From assembly GCF_002994745.2 (NCBI RefSeq), contig NC_037092.1:80069824-80133823 (forward strand): a stretch of DNA of 64,000 bases, read 5' to 3'. Positions within the stretch are counted from its first letter, which is position 1, and each line of letters begins with the position of its first letter. Both the position numbers and the translations under genes were made by a program. Under the pieces are notes generated by a model. The model searched no databases. It had not been told where the DNA came from and saw only the letters and a program-made list of their open reading frames with translations. This document shows, piece after piece, positions 35,443 through 47,968 of the stretch. The DNA is from Rosa chinensis (Eukaryota; Streptophyta; Magnoliopsida; Rosales; Rosaceae).

Positions 35443-37834
35443 TTAATCTCTGTGTAAAGCATCGTCCAGCTCCACATCCATGCCGATCCGGTTCTTGATT
35501 GAGGTGCTGGCGTGTAGAGTTGTATCGTATTTTCTCTGTATCTCCTTGAATCTCTCAACATCAAAGTTCTGCTTCTTGATAAGTTTCCTCTGCTTCCGGA
35601 GAAAAAGTCTCTTCATCAAGTCTTGGTAAGTCGGATCTCTTGAAGTAATCAAAAAGTACGCATAGCCTATGCCAATGCAAGTTGTTGTGGTGAAATACGC
35701 AAGTGGCTCAACCACATCCCATGAGAAATCCCAATATGTCATCCTGAAAAAGAGGGCGAGCTGTGTTGTAATCAACCCCAGGCCGCCCCAGAGTACACGC
35801 CGGACATGCCTATGTGCCAAAATATCAATTTCTATCTTCTTCTCCTGCATCTTCTTTAACTCTTCCCACACAGGGTCATTATCAGGAGTCAGAGCCAGGG
35901 GTACTGCTCTTCTAACCAGATCCACAACCTGAACATTCAACAATGCAAAGAAGTTGTATGAGTCAACCTAATCAAAAGCACTTGAATAGATGCAGTTGAC
36001 TTTGGGAAAATCTCATAACAAAATCTTAATTCTTTACTAGACCACAACATGGCATGCATGGATGATGCAAACAAGTTATGATCGGAATGCTGCATTTGAC
36101 TGGTAGAAGTTGGCATTTCCTTATCAACTACAGATCACATTGGGAATAACTAGAACACTCGTTTATGGTGACCTGAAGAAGATACACAGTAGCAGAGTGC
36201 ATAAAATATGTTAATCTTTGGCAAAAAAGAAGAAGGTGAAATCACTTTTCAGAGAATATTGAATGAATAACCAGCGACTGTGGGTATACTGCAGCCCTGA
36301 AGCGGGAGCAAAGAGGAAATAAAAAAGATGCTATCCAAAACCAAATACTAATAACAACAAAAGAGGACAGGATCTAATACATTTGAATTTCTGAACACAT
36401 AAAACTGCCACAGTATATTAACATAAAATTCCAAATTCACCATGACAAATAAAGAACATTAGAAGCCAAAAGGCACTAGATTCTAAACACAAAAAAGATT
36501 ATAGAATTGAATGTTGCAGTTGGATTGCTGGATATAAAATATACTTGGATTTGAAGTAAATTCCTTTGTTTTTTTGGATAAATTGGCAAGTCCAAATGCA
36601 ACCTTGGTTTGCAAGGCGATATTAATGCACTATGTATTTGGAAAATTTCCAAATTCCTCATTAACATGGCCTGAGATATAGCAGATAAAGAGAATGTACA
36701 CACAGCAGCAGCAATTTCATGAAGTAATAGACAAATGTAGAATTGCTAGGGCTATTTATAAAGAAAAACAGAACTTTGATCGCCTGGAAAACAATTCAAC
36801 AGTCAAGACATGTTCTACATGTCTGGTTGGAAGAACTAGGAATCTTTAATCACCACATAAAACATAGATATATGAATAACCGAGTAAGAAGCATTAGAAA
36901 AGAACAGGTTGCTGGTGCAGGACTCTACCCTAGTTTTGATGCAGGCAAACCAAGTAACCTCCTTTTGTATTGTGATATTGCTTTTCTTTTCGAGTCCATA
37001 AATAAGACCCAACACGAATTAGGACAAATGCCCTATTGAGCATCTCCTCCTACAGCCATCAAAAGAAAAAATCTACTACAGTTTATGATGTGTGTTTAGT
37101 TAAAATTCCTCCTGCTCTAAAAGGATAAAGAGACCCACAGGGTCCTAAACCTTACACATCCAGCAACAAAAACTAAAAAGGTTAAGGAATAACGATTGAA
37201 GAGGGACCAGCCACAAAGGCATCAATATTTTTTAATCACAAAAGGTATATATTCTCATTCACTCATGAAACAGAAAGGAATTAAAACCACAACCTCCATC
37301 CCTATAAGTTTAAGCAACAAGAAGAAGAACAAGTTAAAGAAGGCATACCCTATCAGGATGAAGCAGAACCTTATCCCTGAAGAGAAGGATGACTCCAGCC
37401 TCATCGAGCACCCTAGCAAAAGTAGCAGCCTCATCCCGAGATCTAGCCACACCAATGCTCTGACAAGCCTCAAGCAACTCAGAATAAGGAATGGCCTCTT
37501 TCCCTTCTGTCCCAAGCTTAGTCTTCAAAGCCTCCACATTCACAAGCCTCATAAGCCTCTTGGCCTCCCCAAAACTTATGGGCATTCCTCCCAAACCTGC
37601 ACCTTTACTGATATTCTCACCCTCCCCATTGACATCCCCACCAGAAGAAGCAAACCCAGCCCTTCTCTGAAACTTCCCAGGAGAATTCAAAAACCCACAT
37701 TGTTCCTCATCGTTCCCAAAACGCCTCAAACCAAACACAGCACATGGGTTTGGGCTTCTGGGTCCTCCATGGTGCACCAAATCCCTGAGCACAACACTGG
37801 CTGTTCTCCACCCACTCCTCCACATATTGACCAA
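35443..37834 (-). CDS. MCU: Mitochondrial calcium uniporter (MCU)
   Basis: Two exons on the minus strand: 37834-37349 and 35928-35443 (TAA), joined ...[19 protein letters not shown]. The protein is 323 aa from Met 37834, or 320 aa from Met 37825 ([10 protein letters not shown]), which has the better mitochondrial presequence-like start. The N-terminal region is Arg/Ser-rich, then a matrix domain, a coiled segment ([15 protein letters not shown]), TM1 ([20 protein letters not shown]), the pore motif [10 protein letters not shown]2 ([20 protein letters not shown]), and the conserved [15 protein letters not shown] and [23 protein letters not shown] is the Ca2+ channel of the inner mitochondrial membrane. 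The pore motif has Val where the animal DIME and many plant forms have Met; the Asp and Glu that coordinate Ca2+ are kept. The 1.4-kb intron holds no recognisable element. Confidence 0.92.
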
Positions 37835-39461
37835 AGATCAAAACTTTACTATCTGGGTCGCTCTCTAAACACCCTATATATCAATACCCATCTATCAATT
37901 CCTCTACAATTTGGGATTTTTAACCTTCCACACCAAAAAAAAAAAAATTGAAAGAACGAAGAAAAAGCAAGAAACTTTGAGCAATGGGGATGACAATAGA
38001 AACACTAGTATTATAATAAAGAAGGTGGACGAGGAAACAAAGGCAAAATTCACTGTAGGTTACAAGGCAAGGAAGCAAAGCCGGACCGCCAACTCCGTTG
38101 GTTCATATGTTTCTGACCCTCCAATGAAAAACGCAAAATTTTTTGTTTATTTTTTGGGTTTTAAATATAGTATTCAAACGTTTCAACTAACAGCCAAGGC
38201 TTCTCCCACACACACCAAACACCATTGAGACACTGAAAAAAAATTGACTTTGACAGTTTGACCTTTCTCTCTTTTAAATACAAATCAAAATCGAATTGAT
38301 TTGAATGGGGTAGAGGAGCTGCAAATATATATGGGAAGTTAATATTTTGATCTGGGAAAAGTTGGTGAGAATTTTATGCACACTCGTTAACGCGTCTCGA
38401 CATCGTTATCCACTTACCAAGTTCGTGCCTTGTTCCTTTCCTTTTTCTGGGTTTTGGATTCACTTGGTCACTGTATTACAATATTTGGAGGAATCTACGT
38501 AGGGCCATTCGGGACCGACCTTCCTTTTTTTTGTTTATTGGTTTTTGGGGACTAACTTTCCTCTTTTTAACCTCTTTTACTTTCCAACTGCTTTCCCCCA
38601 ACTAGCAACAGCTTGTTTTACTTTGACCGCACCAATCCAAAAGGAGGAGAAGGAATCAACAGATCATACTTTTGATTCTGATTGTTGCTTGCCGCACAAG
38701 GGTTATGGACTTGAGCTCAACCAGCTTGAGCCTAGGTAGATAAGACTTAATAGCATAGTGTCAGCGGAATAGGCAAACAGCAATCACAAGTATCATACCG
38801 ATACCTTTCAGTACGTGTCTTTGTTCCACAAAGATAAAATAAAAAAAGTAAGTAATTAAAAAGTTGGTCGATAAACAAGATCAAGTATTTGATTCTTTGG
38901 TTTGTGGTACATTGTTGAGTTGATAAGGAATCAAGACAGGGTTCTGGTTATAATATAAACATTGACATGGTTCTATGTACTAAAATCTGAATCGGACACT
39001 CGATTTTGTTACTTTCCAATATTCATTTTTTTGACTTTTCAAGAACCGACTCCTCGATCAGTTCAATTCATTTTCTTCATGACTCATTCTTTCCTCGAGT
39101 CCAAGTCGCAAACATGTGCTCACCTCATAAAAGATGACTCATCATACAACCCACATCAGGGTTTGTTCTCTTCTCTTGGAAACTCACACCCATGCATTCC
39201 CCTTTTGTCCCTTTGAAAGTTGCAAAACCAAATCTTTAACTGGAAAGCGAAAGTTGTGACAGAAATCTATGTACCATCAGATTCAAATATCACTCAAATG
39301 CTGATTGCAAACCCATGAAAAAATTAACAACAATTATCCACATCTATTGGTTGTTATATTCACCTATCATTTTCGATCAAGAAACAAGGAGGGAAAAGGA
39401 CATACATTTGACAATGTACAGTGGGTAAGTCAAATTCCCATCTTTGAATCACTAGCTAGGA
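37835..39461. other. Spacer between MCU and the TLC gene
   Basis: Holds the MCU promoter side (37835-38250) and then AT-rich DNA with no recognised gene or repeat. The ends of MCU and the TLC gene face the same way, so only the MCU promoter and the TLC 3' region are expected here. Confidence 0.4.
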
Positions 39462-42400
39462 TCACTGACTGTGTATGGTCTTCTGTGTGCCCTTTGAAAC
39501 TGTTTTGATCAAACCTTTGGCAATCTTCCAAAACCAAAACAGATTCATGATTGCCAACACAGGAGGTATCGTGAGCAAGCTGTAAAATCCCAACGGAAAA
39601 ATTGTCTTGACCTGAAACAATGCAGAGGTTCAAGCATTCAAGAGGTTAAGGGCTTAACTTGTCCTCTTACAAAGACAGATATATAGACTAGAGTTATGAA
39701 TTGAGCTCTTTCAGTTTAAAGGAGAATTATATAGGATCAACTCACTTGATGAAAATGGAAAAACATGTGGACGAAAAAGTAAATGAACAAAAGAATCCTT
39801 GCAACCTGAAGGCAAAGAAATAAATTGTGTTAAACCGAATCAATTATGTTAGTTGAAGCAATGAAGAAGCAAATTCAAACAACATATTTTCAATTCTGTA
39901 AATTCTACTATAGAACTGTAAGTAACTAACTGTTCCATTACTACTGTTGGTTGTAAGAGACTTCAATGGCCATAAAAGGATCTTATAAGATGTGCTTGTG
40001 TGTGTGTGTACACATACAAGTATATCCATGCTTTTTGGATGCTATTATATACATATTGGTAACTAAAAGAAACTGCAGTTTAAGTATGTTAGAAATTACC
40101 AGCCACCCCAGGAACAATGCTACACCATTGCAGACGTACAGCTTGGAGTTCTTCTTACCAGCAATATCCAAGTACCTGATAAAACATACGCAAGTACATA
40201 AGTAATGCAACAATGATGACCAAGAGAACTGCACAAACTGAGGAATATACAAATGCTAAACTCACCATCTTAGGTTTACAAAAGGAGTTGTGCTCTCAGA
40301 GAACAGAACCATTAGTATGTAAATCTGCCCTTCACCACTTACAAGGGAAAGGAAGATTGAGAACATAGATAGTCCATGGTGCAAAACCTAAAAGGAGAAT
40401 CAATAAGATGAGCATAATTGAACCAGATTAATATGAATTTTTACTTACAAAAAAATAGGATAAAAAAATCTCTATTCCCAGAACTTGATTGAACTAGGAT
40501 ACTGATTCAAGTGATGCATTAACATGTGAGATTTTCTCAAACTACACCAAAACGACCAATTATTTTCAACCAAGCAGTTTTCAAGATTTGAGGAACTTTT
40601 ACTTGCAAAAAAAAAAAGGGATAAAAAAGTCCCAATTCCCAGAACTTGATTGAACAACTAGGATACTGATTCAAGTGATGCATTAACATGTGAGATGTTC
40701 CCAAACTTCACCAAAACGACCAATTATTTTCCACCAAGCAGTGGTCAAGATTTGAGGAAAATGCACTATAAGAGATAGCAGTGTATAAATTATATTTCAT
40801 GTCAAAGAAGCATTATCCTTCAACCTATGTACTTACATACTCCAGTCCACCTAAAGCAGGAAAATGCCAAAAAATCATTGCTATGTCTGCCAGAAAATAA
40901 CCAATGGAGATCTGCAAAAGTACCCAAATAGAAATAAAATTGGTTACGACAACAAGTTAAGTATGCAAATAATCAAAACTCAAACATATCCAAGTTCTTT
41001 ACAGGACGATAAGTGAATCACCGTAGTTAGGGACCTAGCCTCAACGAAAAGAAGAAACAACAGCCTCCTATTAGTTTCATGATACACTTAGGGGGCATTG
41101 GTTTTAATTAAACTAGCTCAAACCAAATAAATCAAAGCAATTGAATTGGGTTTAGAAATGCTGTAAAGGAAACATTTAATGGGCTGGTGAGGATAGATGC
41201 AGACACAAAGGTCAGAAATGTAAAACTAAATATCTGGCATTCACATGAGACTGACAGTATCGGAAGTATAAATTACCCATTGCTGCACAGTCAGATAGGT
41301 TCTCAAATCATAAGCAAACAGTAAACTTTAGCTGGACATTAACAACCTCTAGAAATTAAAAAATGAACTAATGCTTTTTCCACATTCACTTACCCCCAAT
41401 GTTGTATCTGAAAAAGTAGATCGTCTACTAACGATCAGCTCATCACTATAACCCTCATGAAATGTATCTGATAAGAGTATAAGGTAAAAAGATGCAACCG
41501 CTACAGCAATAGCATGAACAGTTGAGAACCCCCTGTCCAGAATGGGAAAAAAAGGGGCATCAATACTTAAGTTAATAGGAATATCAGAAAACTCAATCTT
41601 AGTGTGGTAAAAGACTATGCAGATATACATCTGTGTCATGCGGAAGATATTTACCGGTTGTTCCATTCAACTTTTTCTGCTTTGCTCAATTTCTGATATT
41701 CCTTGAAGCTATGAAGGCTAATAAGACCTGTTAATTTGTAAACCTTCAAGAGCAGGATTTAATCAAGTTCAAAACTACAAGTTAAAAGAGATGCATAATG
41801 CATTCTTACTTCTATTCAGGAGTAACTAGGATCTCTAATAAATAGAACATATAAGAATAACTTCTTCAGCAATAAATGATCTTACAAAAAGAACCAATTT
41901 TGGAGCCATGGAAACAGAACTACTGAATTTAATTTATCCTCTCAATCATATAATGAACACAAAGATTTTCTTTCCAAATTCATACCAAATTTTGTTTTTC
42001 TTTAACTTTCAGTTCCTAAATGGAAACCACAAGTGGGTAATCAAGTCCACATTACATGTATCTGAATTCTTATATAATCTCCGGGAGGACACCAAACTTT
42101 ACTTTGAAGTTGCCAAAAAAAAAATGGTAGTAAGAATTTCTCAACAAAGCTTTCTCTCTCTAAAGCTCATAGCTGATTGTATCTTTTGCTAAATTCCAAC
42201 ATCACCCAAATATAGAAGTTAGGCCTGAGAATTACTAGTCAGCCAAATATGAATCTGACGGGTCAAAACATGGAAAACTGAAAAACTACATATTAGTTCA
42301 CTTCTGACTAATCCATAACATGATTAAACAACTGTTAACCAAGTGCCTCAAAGAAATTTTCTTTCTACAGTAAACACCAACTTAGACATTCAGACCATGA

Positions 42401-42543
42401 AAAAAAAAAACTAAGAGATTGATACTTACAATTTTGCAGAGAAGCAAACCAAAAAGGGCAGAAGCCAGCCAGTGAAACTCTTTGTTTGGGCTGAAATAGC
42501 CGCTGATGGACATGAAACCAAGAGGATATGCAAATCCCACCAT
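39462..42543 (-). CDS. TLC domain-containing membrane protein (TLCD4/TMEM56-like)
   Basis: Eight coding exons on the minus strand: 42543-42430, 41743-41655, 41532-41394, 40911-40837, 40387-40266, 40175-40100, 39805-39746 and 39611-39462. They total 825 nt, 274 aa, in one frame with GT-AG sites. The start MVGFAYPLGFMSIS lies just after a leader-exon acceptor (ttttgcag, about 42567). The protein has about six to seven hydrophobic helices (LASALFGLLLCKI, AIAVAVASFYLILL, IGYFLADIAMIFWHFP, VSGEGQIYILMVLF, VCNGVALFLGWLVARILLFI, LLTIPPVLAIMNLFWFW) and the TLC hallmark LEYVLHHGLSM. Ends with a basic tail. TLC proteins (TRAM/LAG1/CLN8) act in ER-type membranes in lipid sensing, lipid transport or ceramide synthesis. 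This subgroup lacks the Lag1 motif of ceramide synthases, so its substrate is unknown. Confidence 0.88.
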
Positions 42544-43156
42544 ACTCCCTTGCTGGATTAAACCCTTCAAATCTGCAAAATACACAGTCAAGATCAAAAC
42601 CTCTTCCAAAATACACAGTCAAATGCAGGTAGACTCCTTTTCTTGGTAAAAAAGAAACCAATTTGCCTCTAAAGCTTTGAACTTTAACAACAATGGAACC
42701 CAATAAGCCTCAAAAACCAGCTTTACCTTACCAAACAAATCAAAGGGTAGCAAAATTTCCTTCCGCTTGTTCCAGAGAGAAGAAAACGCACCAGTCAAAC
42801 ATAGACGGCAGAGAATATCAGCCACAATTATGGGAAAGAAAATAAGTTAAAAACAAAGAAAAGTCATCATCTTTATTGACCAAGGATTTAAGGGTACCAG
42901 AGGCTAGTAGCTCAAGTCTTCAAGTGCATTGAAGAGCTGAGCTTTTTGGGTGTCTTGGATTTGGGTTTGCTACAGTTTCTGTAATTTTCTATGTTTGTGT
43001 AATGGGTTTTGATTCTCTGCGAGAAAAGAAACAATAATCAAATGTAAAAAGGATTTGTTTTTGCCATTAGAATAAAATAATTGAAACTTCTTTCAAGTTT
43101 ACACGAGTAAAAGAGAACCCTTGGACTTTTGCCTTGGGTAATCTGTGGGTGCATAA
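42544..43156. promoter_or_regulatory. 5' leader and promoter region of the TLC gene
   Basis: 42544-42567 is leader exon (acceptor ttttgcag on the minus strand); the rest is a leader intron, first exon and promoter. Exact transcription start not resolvable. Confidence 0.4.
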
Positions 43157-44513
43157 GTGCAGTACTACTAGTCTGGACAGTTTTGAGGCCACAGTTCAAA
43201 CGTTGACGTTGTTTGGATTGTCTGTTTTAACGGGTTTTTCCCGTCCCTGCGCGTAAACCCGTTGAATACGGTAGTGCAACAAGGGTCTGCACGGTATTCC
43301 GCCGTCTGTCCCTTTGATCCCTCTACGGATCAGTCTCCTTCTCCTTATCTCTTTTTCTTTTTTTCTTCTGCTTTGGTTACTGACTTTATTTCTGAGGATG
43401 TTTTGTATGTTTTAGAGATTTGGGTTATGGAGATCTTTCGATGGGTTCTCTGTTGCTATACTTGCACTGGATTGTTTTGGTTGGACTCCAAGTCTTCGTC
43501 GGCAGATCTGATGACGTTTCTGTGTCACCTTTGGGCTTGGCTGGTGGCAGCGACGTCACTTCGTCATCTCTCTCCTGTTAGATCTGCACTGTGGCTGAAG
43601 ATTGTAGGGCTATTTGGTTTTGTTTGTTGGTTTTTATTTGGGCCCGTTTTAGGTCTTTTGTTTGTAATGTTGTTCTTTTACAAATCTTTCCATCACCAAA
43701 AAAAAAAAAAAAAAAAAAAGGTCGACGTTTTAGAATAGAGTTTTTATTACATTTATTGTTCTATTTATGTCACTACTTGTCTTTGGACCTATGAGGTGAA
43801 ATCAGACGCCTTAAAGGAATATTACACGTACTTTTCAAAAAAAATTTGTTCTATTTTCTCAAATTAGTTTCATCAACCTTCAATTTCAAAATAAAGAAAC
43901 ATATTAAAAAAATTTCTCCTTGACCTAGCGCTCTGCTAGGGTTTATTGTCGGCCTTCCACCTTCGATAAATTTCTCAAAATTTCCAAATCTCGATGGTCA
44001 TGGCCATTGCTAGCCTGGTGGCTAATCGTTTCTTTCTTCTTGTTGCTTTTGTTTTGTTGCTTGGAGCGCCGTCTTGGATTGGGTTCCATGTGGTGCATTA
44101 CTATTAGTTTGGACAATTTAGAGGCCACAGTTGAAACGTTGACATTTTAGAATAAAGTTTTTATTACATTTATTGTTCTATTTATGCCACTACTTGTCTT
44201 TGGACCTATGGGGTGAAATCGCACGCCTTAAAGGAACATTACATGTCCTTTTCAAAAAAAAGTTTGTTCTATTTTCTCAAATTAGTTTCATCAACCTTCA
44301 ATTTCAAAATAAAGAAACGTATTAAAAAAACTTCTCCTTGACCTAGCGCTCTGCTAGGGTTTATCGTCGGCCTTCCACCTTCAATAAATTTCTCAAAATT
44401 TCTAAATCTCGATGGTCATGGCCATTGCTAGCCTGGTGGCTAATCGTTTCTTTTTCTTGTTGCTTTTGTTATGTTGCTTGGAGCGCCATCTTGTATTGGG
44501 TTCCATGTGGTTA
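43157..44513. repeat. Tandem direct duplication, unit about 417 bp
   Basis: 43157-43210 plus 43721-44092 is repeated at 44093-44513. Shared blocks include GAGGCCACAGTTSAAACGTT, TGTCTTTGGACCTAT, TAGCGCTCTGCTAGGGTTTA and ATGGTCATGGCCATTGCTAG. The first unit is interrupted by a retroposon (43211-43720). The right part of each unit (from about 43892 and 44306) is the 5' end of a non-LTR retroposon, so the duplication arose after that insertion. Confidence 0.8.
43211..43720 (+). mobile_element. Non-LTR retroposon with poly(A), nested in tandem repeat
   Basis: The 510-bp insertion ends in about 22 A (43698-43719). It is flanked by GTTGACGTT (43202-43210) and GTCGACGTT (43721-43729), a 9-bp duplication with one difference. 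The uninterrupted second unit shows the pre-insertion sequence (AAACGTTGACATTTTAGAAT). No intact reverse transcriptase; the T-rich open frames it contains are not convincing genes. Confidence 0.72.
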
Positions 44514-47069
44514 CTGTCTCGGACAACAGTTTTGATGTTTTGGTGGCTGATCTGAGGCCGAGCTCTAACGGCGTGAATCTGGTTTGGTCTGCATTGGATC
44601 TGCGAGATTGGATTTTGGATCGTGGTAGTCCAACTACTGACGGTGGTAGGGGCTGCATAAACGTCGTTGATGGTGTTTGGGAACAGAAGGTTATATGCAC
44701 CTCCTCTGGTTTTGGTGGCTTGATCAGGGGCTCTAGTTCTGATTGTATTAGATGTGATGGTGACTCTGTATTCACTGGTTTTGTTCCCGAGCCTACGTTC
44801 TAGGGTTGGCGTGAGGTGGTTGATAGGCTATTTCTATCCACCTAAATAGATGCACAAAAATGCCTATAACTTAACCCTATAAGAATGTCGAAAATAGTAT
44901 AGGTAAGTCGGGATCGTTCCCGCAAGAGATTGTGGTCTAATCACTAATCTAAAGACTCAAAACAAAATAAACCTAAACTGTCTAGCTATAAAGATCTGAC
45001 TGGCAGACGACTCTAAACTATTCTAAATGTCACGAAAATTTACAGACAAACTCTAGACATGATAAACTAACTACTAACAAAGTTTGATAATTTTTTAGGG
45101 TGTTTTGGTTGACGAACTAATTAAATAAAAACGAAACACTAAATGACTCCGAAAATAAAAAGACTTGATTCAAGGTTTTGAAAATCAAAGATAAAACAAG
45201 TTAGAGGAATTGCATCCACCACCAATCAATCAAGTAAACTAATCATGTTCAACTTAATTTCATTTATTTATGGATGAAGATGCTCAAGTTAACTCAACGC
45301 CTGAATTAACCTATTGTTTTTCCTTACTTGTATGCTAGGTGAGAGACTATCTGCACCTAACCTATTTTATAAAATACAACCTAGGTTGACGCAACTCTAG
45401 ATTTAACATAAAGAAATCATTACGTAATAGAAAAACGAGACATCACAAGGCATCTTGAGTACAACGCGTCTCAATTAACTAGGAACCTAATCATTTGCCT
45501 TGTAGACAATGTACTACTCTAGAATTATCAACGGAACCCTAGAAGCAAGGCACAAGCAATGATCATTCTTAGCAATAGAATCCTAAACATGCAATCTAAG
45601 TTGCGCACCAATGAAAACATGCAAAGGAATCATCAATGTGAAGATAGAAATTAGGTTCTCATCCAATAGATAAACAAAACTAATTGAAAGTCATAACAAG
45701 TTTACAATCATGATTTGGGGCTTCAACAACCCCTAACTAAAGAGTTAGTTCATCATAGAAGAAAACAAAACAAAGAAGAGGAGGAAGATAGTGAGAGAGC
45801 TGTTGCAAATTGATCTCCTTTTATATGCTTAGAGGTTGCCTTCATCTTTCTTGTTGTGTAGGAAATCCAAAACCTAAAAGAATTAGGGTTCATGTGCTTA
45901 GGTGGAGTTTTCCTATTGGCTCTTGAACTTGATGACTTATTCCAACCATTCATATCGTGTTGTTTGTCCATCATAAGTCGGAATATGAAGCACAAAATCG
46001 TCCTTGGGCTTCACAGTGTGATTTGGGCTTCGAAACATAAATTCTCGTCCAACCTCAGATTCACGCGCAGACTGACCTTCTTATACTAAATCGGCCATAA
46101 CTTCTTCTAGAAAAATGATATTAATGAGCTGTAAAAATATTCGGAAACTAGACATCTGAGGCTTTCCATAAATATAAAGATCAACATCTGGTTCATCCGG
46201 AACTGATCTCAGTGATCTGTCGAAGTTGACTGATCTGCACAGACAGATTTGCCGATTTTGCCTTTCAATCCCTCTTTTACTTCTTTTCTCCTTCTTTGCT
46301 CCAAGATACCTATAAAACAAGTAAACAACGTAAATAACGAGAAAATACACTAAACTAAAAAAGAAAGTATAGAGATTAACGTTATTAATATCGCATAATT
46401 ATGCTCCTATCAGTGGTGACGGTCGAATTGCTTGAGGGCTACTGGAGATGAGGATTGAGCTGATTTTCTTGGGCCCGGACCCTTCGATGTTAGGAGGTGT
46501 TCACAGGTTTGGGATTTGGATTCGGGAATGTCTTGGTCTTGTTGCAAGGGTTCATCCTCCCGGGGGGACGCCCGCGGAGGTGAGGTTATTGTCGGCCATG
46601 GATATAACAAGCTACTCGAAGGTGACGATGCAATGGAGGATGCTGCTAGGGTTTTTCCCAACTGGGTTCTTGATGTAGGCCTCTCTATGGGCTTTAGGTT
46701 TGGGTTGCTTCGGGCCAAAAGGTCGTTAGGGCGTGTCTGGTTAATTTTTACATGACTTCTTCCTTCTTTTTGGAAGGAAATGACAACCAATTTTTTATTT
46801 TTTTTAGTGTTGAGAGATCGCAAAGACCAGTTGCTCAGTTGGTACCATTTTTAATCTGCTTCTGAGCATCTTGGTCTTTGTTAGAATAATGGTGCGTGGA
46901 CTTCCTAAAATGTGGGTGTACTCAGGGTATGTTGGGTTCTATTTGTTTTAGAATAGGATTCTTGTATGTCATAAAGGGCAGCTCTTTCTGTCGGCTCCAT
47001 AGGGGTGTGTCGTTTGATACTGCTTGCTGAATTATAAAATCGGGTTGACCTTCTTCGTTCAAAAAACAA
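44306..47069 (+). mobile_element. Non-LTR retroposon (about 1.17 kb) carrying a nested solo LTR
   Basis: Flanked by a perfect 13-bp duplication AACCTTCAATTTC (44293-44305 and 47070-47082). The 5' part has GCTCTGCTAGGGTTTATCG, and the 3' end is A-rich (CGTTCAAAAAACAAA). Without the nested LTR it is about 1.17 kb, close in size to the element at 51120. Both share a CTGCTAGGGTTT start region and lack reverse transcriptase, so they look like members of one non-autonomous family. The short open frames at 44440-44800 and 46410-46820 are parts of it, not genes. Confidence 0.7.
44821..46412. mobile_element. Solo LTR, 1592 bp
   Basis: Starts TGATAGG and ends CCTATCA, so it has the TG...CA ends and short inverted termini of an LTR. 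It is flanked by a perfect 5-bp duplication GTGGT (44816-44820 and 46413-46417). No internal gag/pol and no second LTR; hence a solo LTR left by LTR-LTR recombination. Contains CGGGATCGTTCCCGCAAGAG (about 44910). Confidence 0.75.
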
Positions 47070-47082
47070 AACCTTCAATTTC

Positions 47083-47968
47083 TACCAAATAAGTTTAATT
47101 TAATGGTAGTTTTAGTTCAAAATGTTACATGAAATTCGAAATTCAACTCTTTTTATTAAAAAGTAAATTATTGTGTTAAGTCCAACTCAGAACGAAGTTA
47201 GGCCAAAAAATAAACAATGATCTTTCCTCATGTTCAATAATATTTTGACGTTTTATCTTTGAAAAGAGTGTGATTCAATCGCCTCAAAATTATGCAAATA
47301 ACGTGCAATGCTTTTCTTCATGATCAATAAAATTTTGATGTTTTCTCTTCAAAAAGAAAATGATGTGTTACTCTACCAGCTCAGACTCACAGTCACATGT
47401 GCAGAAAAGGTGTAATGATTCTTCTCCATAACAGGACACTTGGTTTTTGTAACTTCTGAAAATAGTAATCATTTGGGTCATCTCCCTAATATTTATTTCA
47501 TGAGAACTGTTATTCAACGAACTAATACTGCCAACTGTCAACTGTCAACTGTCAACTAACCAAAGTGCCAACTGTCTCAGATGAAAATGACGAAATAGAT
47601 TTCACGTGAAATGGATTGATGTCACTAGGTTGGCGAAAAAAGAACTGATGATCTGAGCTTTATGGCAGTTATCCTTTTCACGAGGATGCAGGAGTAGACG
47701 CACCCCAACACACGAGGATGTACCAAATGCCAAACATCCCAAAGAAAGAAAAATTTAGGCAAAAGAAGATTTGAAGCAAACATTTTATTAACTTGATAGT
47801 CCACAAGTTGGTAGTTCATGTGATAGATTGTAGACATTGGGAAATACAGAACCAAACAACAGGCGAAGCCCAAAGCATGCGATATATACAAGCACTCTGG
47901 CTTATTACTGCTTGTCATTACACCGTGTCAGCTAAACGGCGTCTTGCCATCCTCTTTGTCATCATTAT
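47083..47968. other. Spacer and 3' region of the CBSX3-like gene
   Basis: AT-rich. A triple tandem CAACTGT motif (47531-47560) is the only notable structure. 47600-47968 is probably the 3'UTR of the minus-strand CBS gene. Confidence 0.4.

Noticed and set aside
37196..37951. 251-codon open frame on the plus strand
   Set aside because: It is antisense to MCU exon 1, where the minus frame matches MCU; Ser/Pro-rich composition is typical of a shadow frame.
44440..44803. Complementary 110-codon frames on both strands
   Set aside because: Within a non-LTR retroposon; no family similarity.
46410..46823. 137-codon minus-strand frame
   Set aside because: Part of the same retroposon on the far side of the solo LTR; Ser/Pro-rich and no motif.
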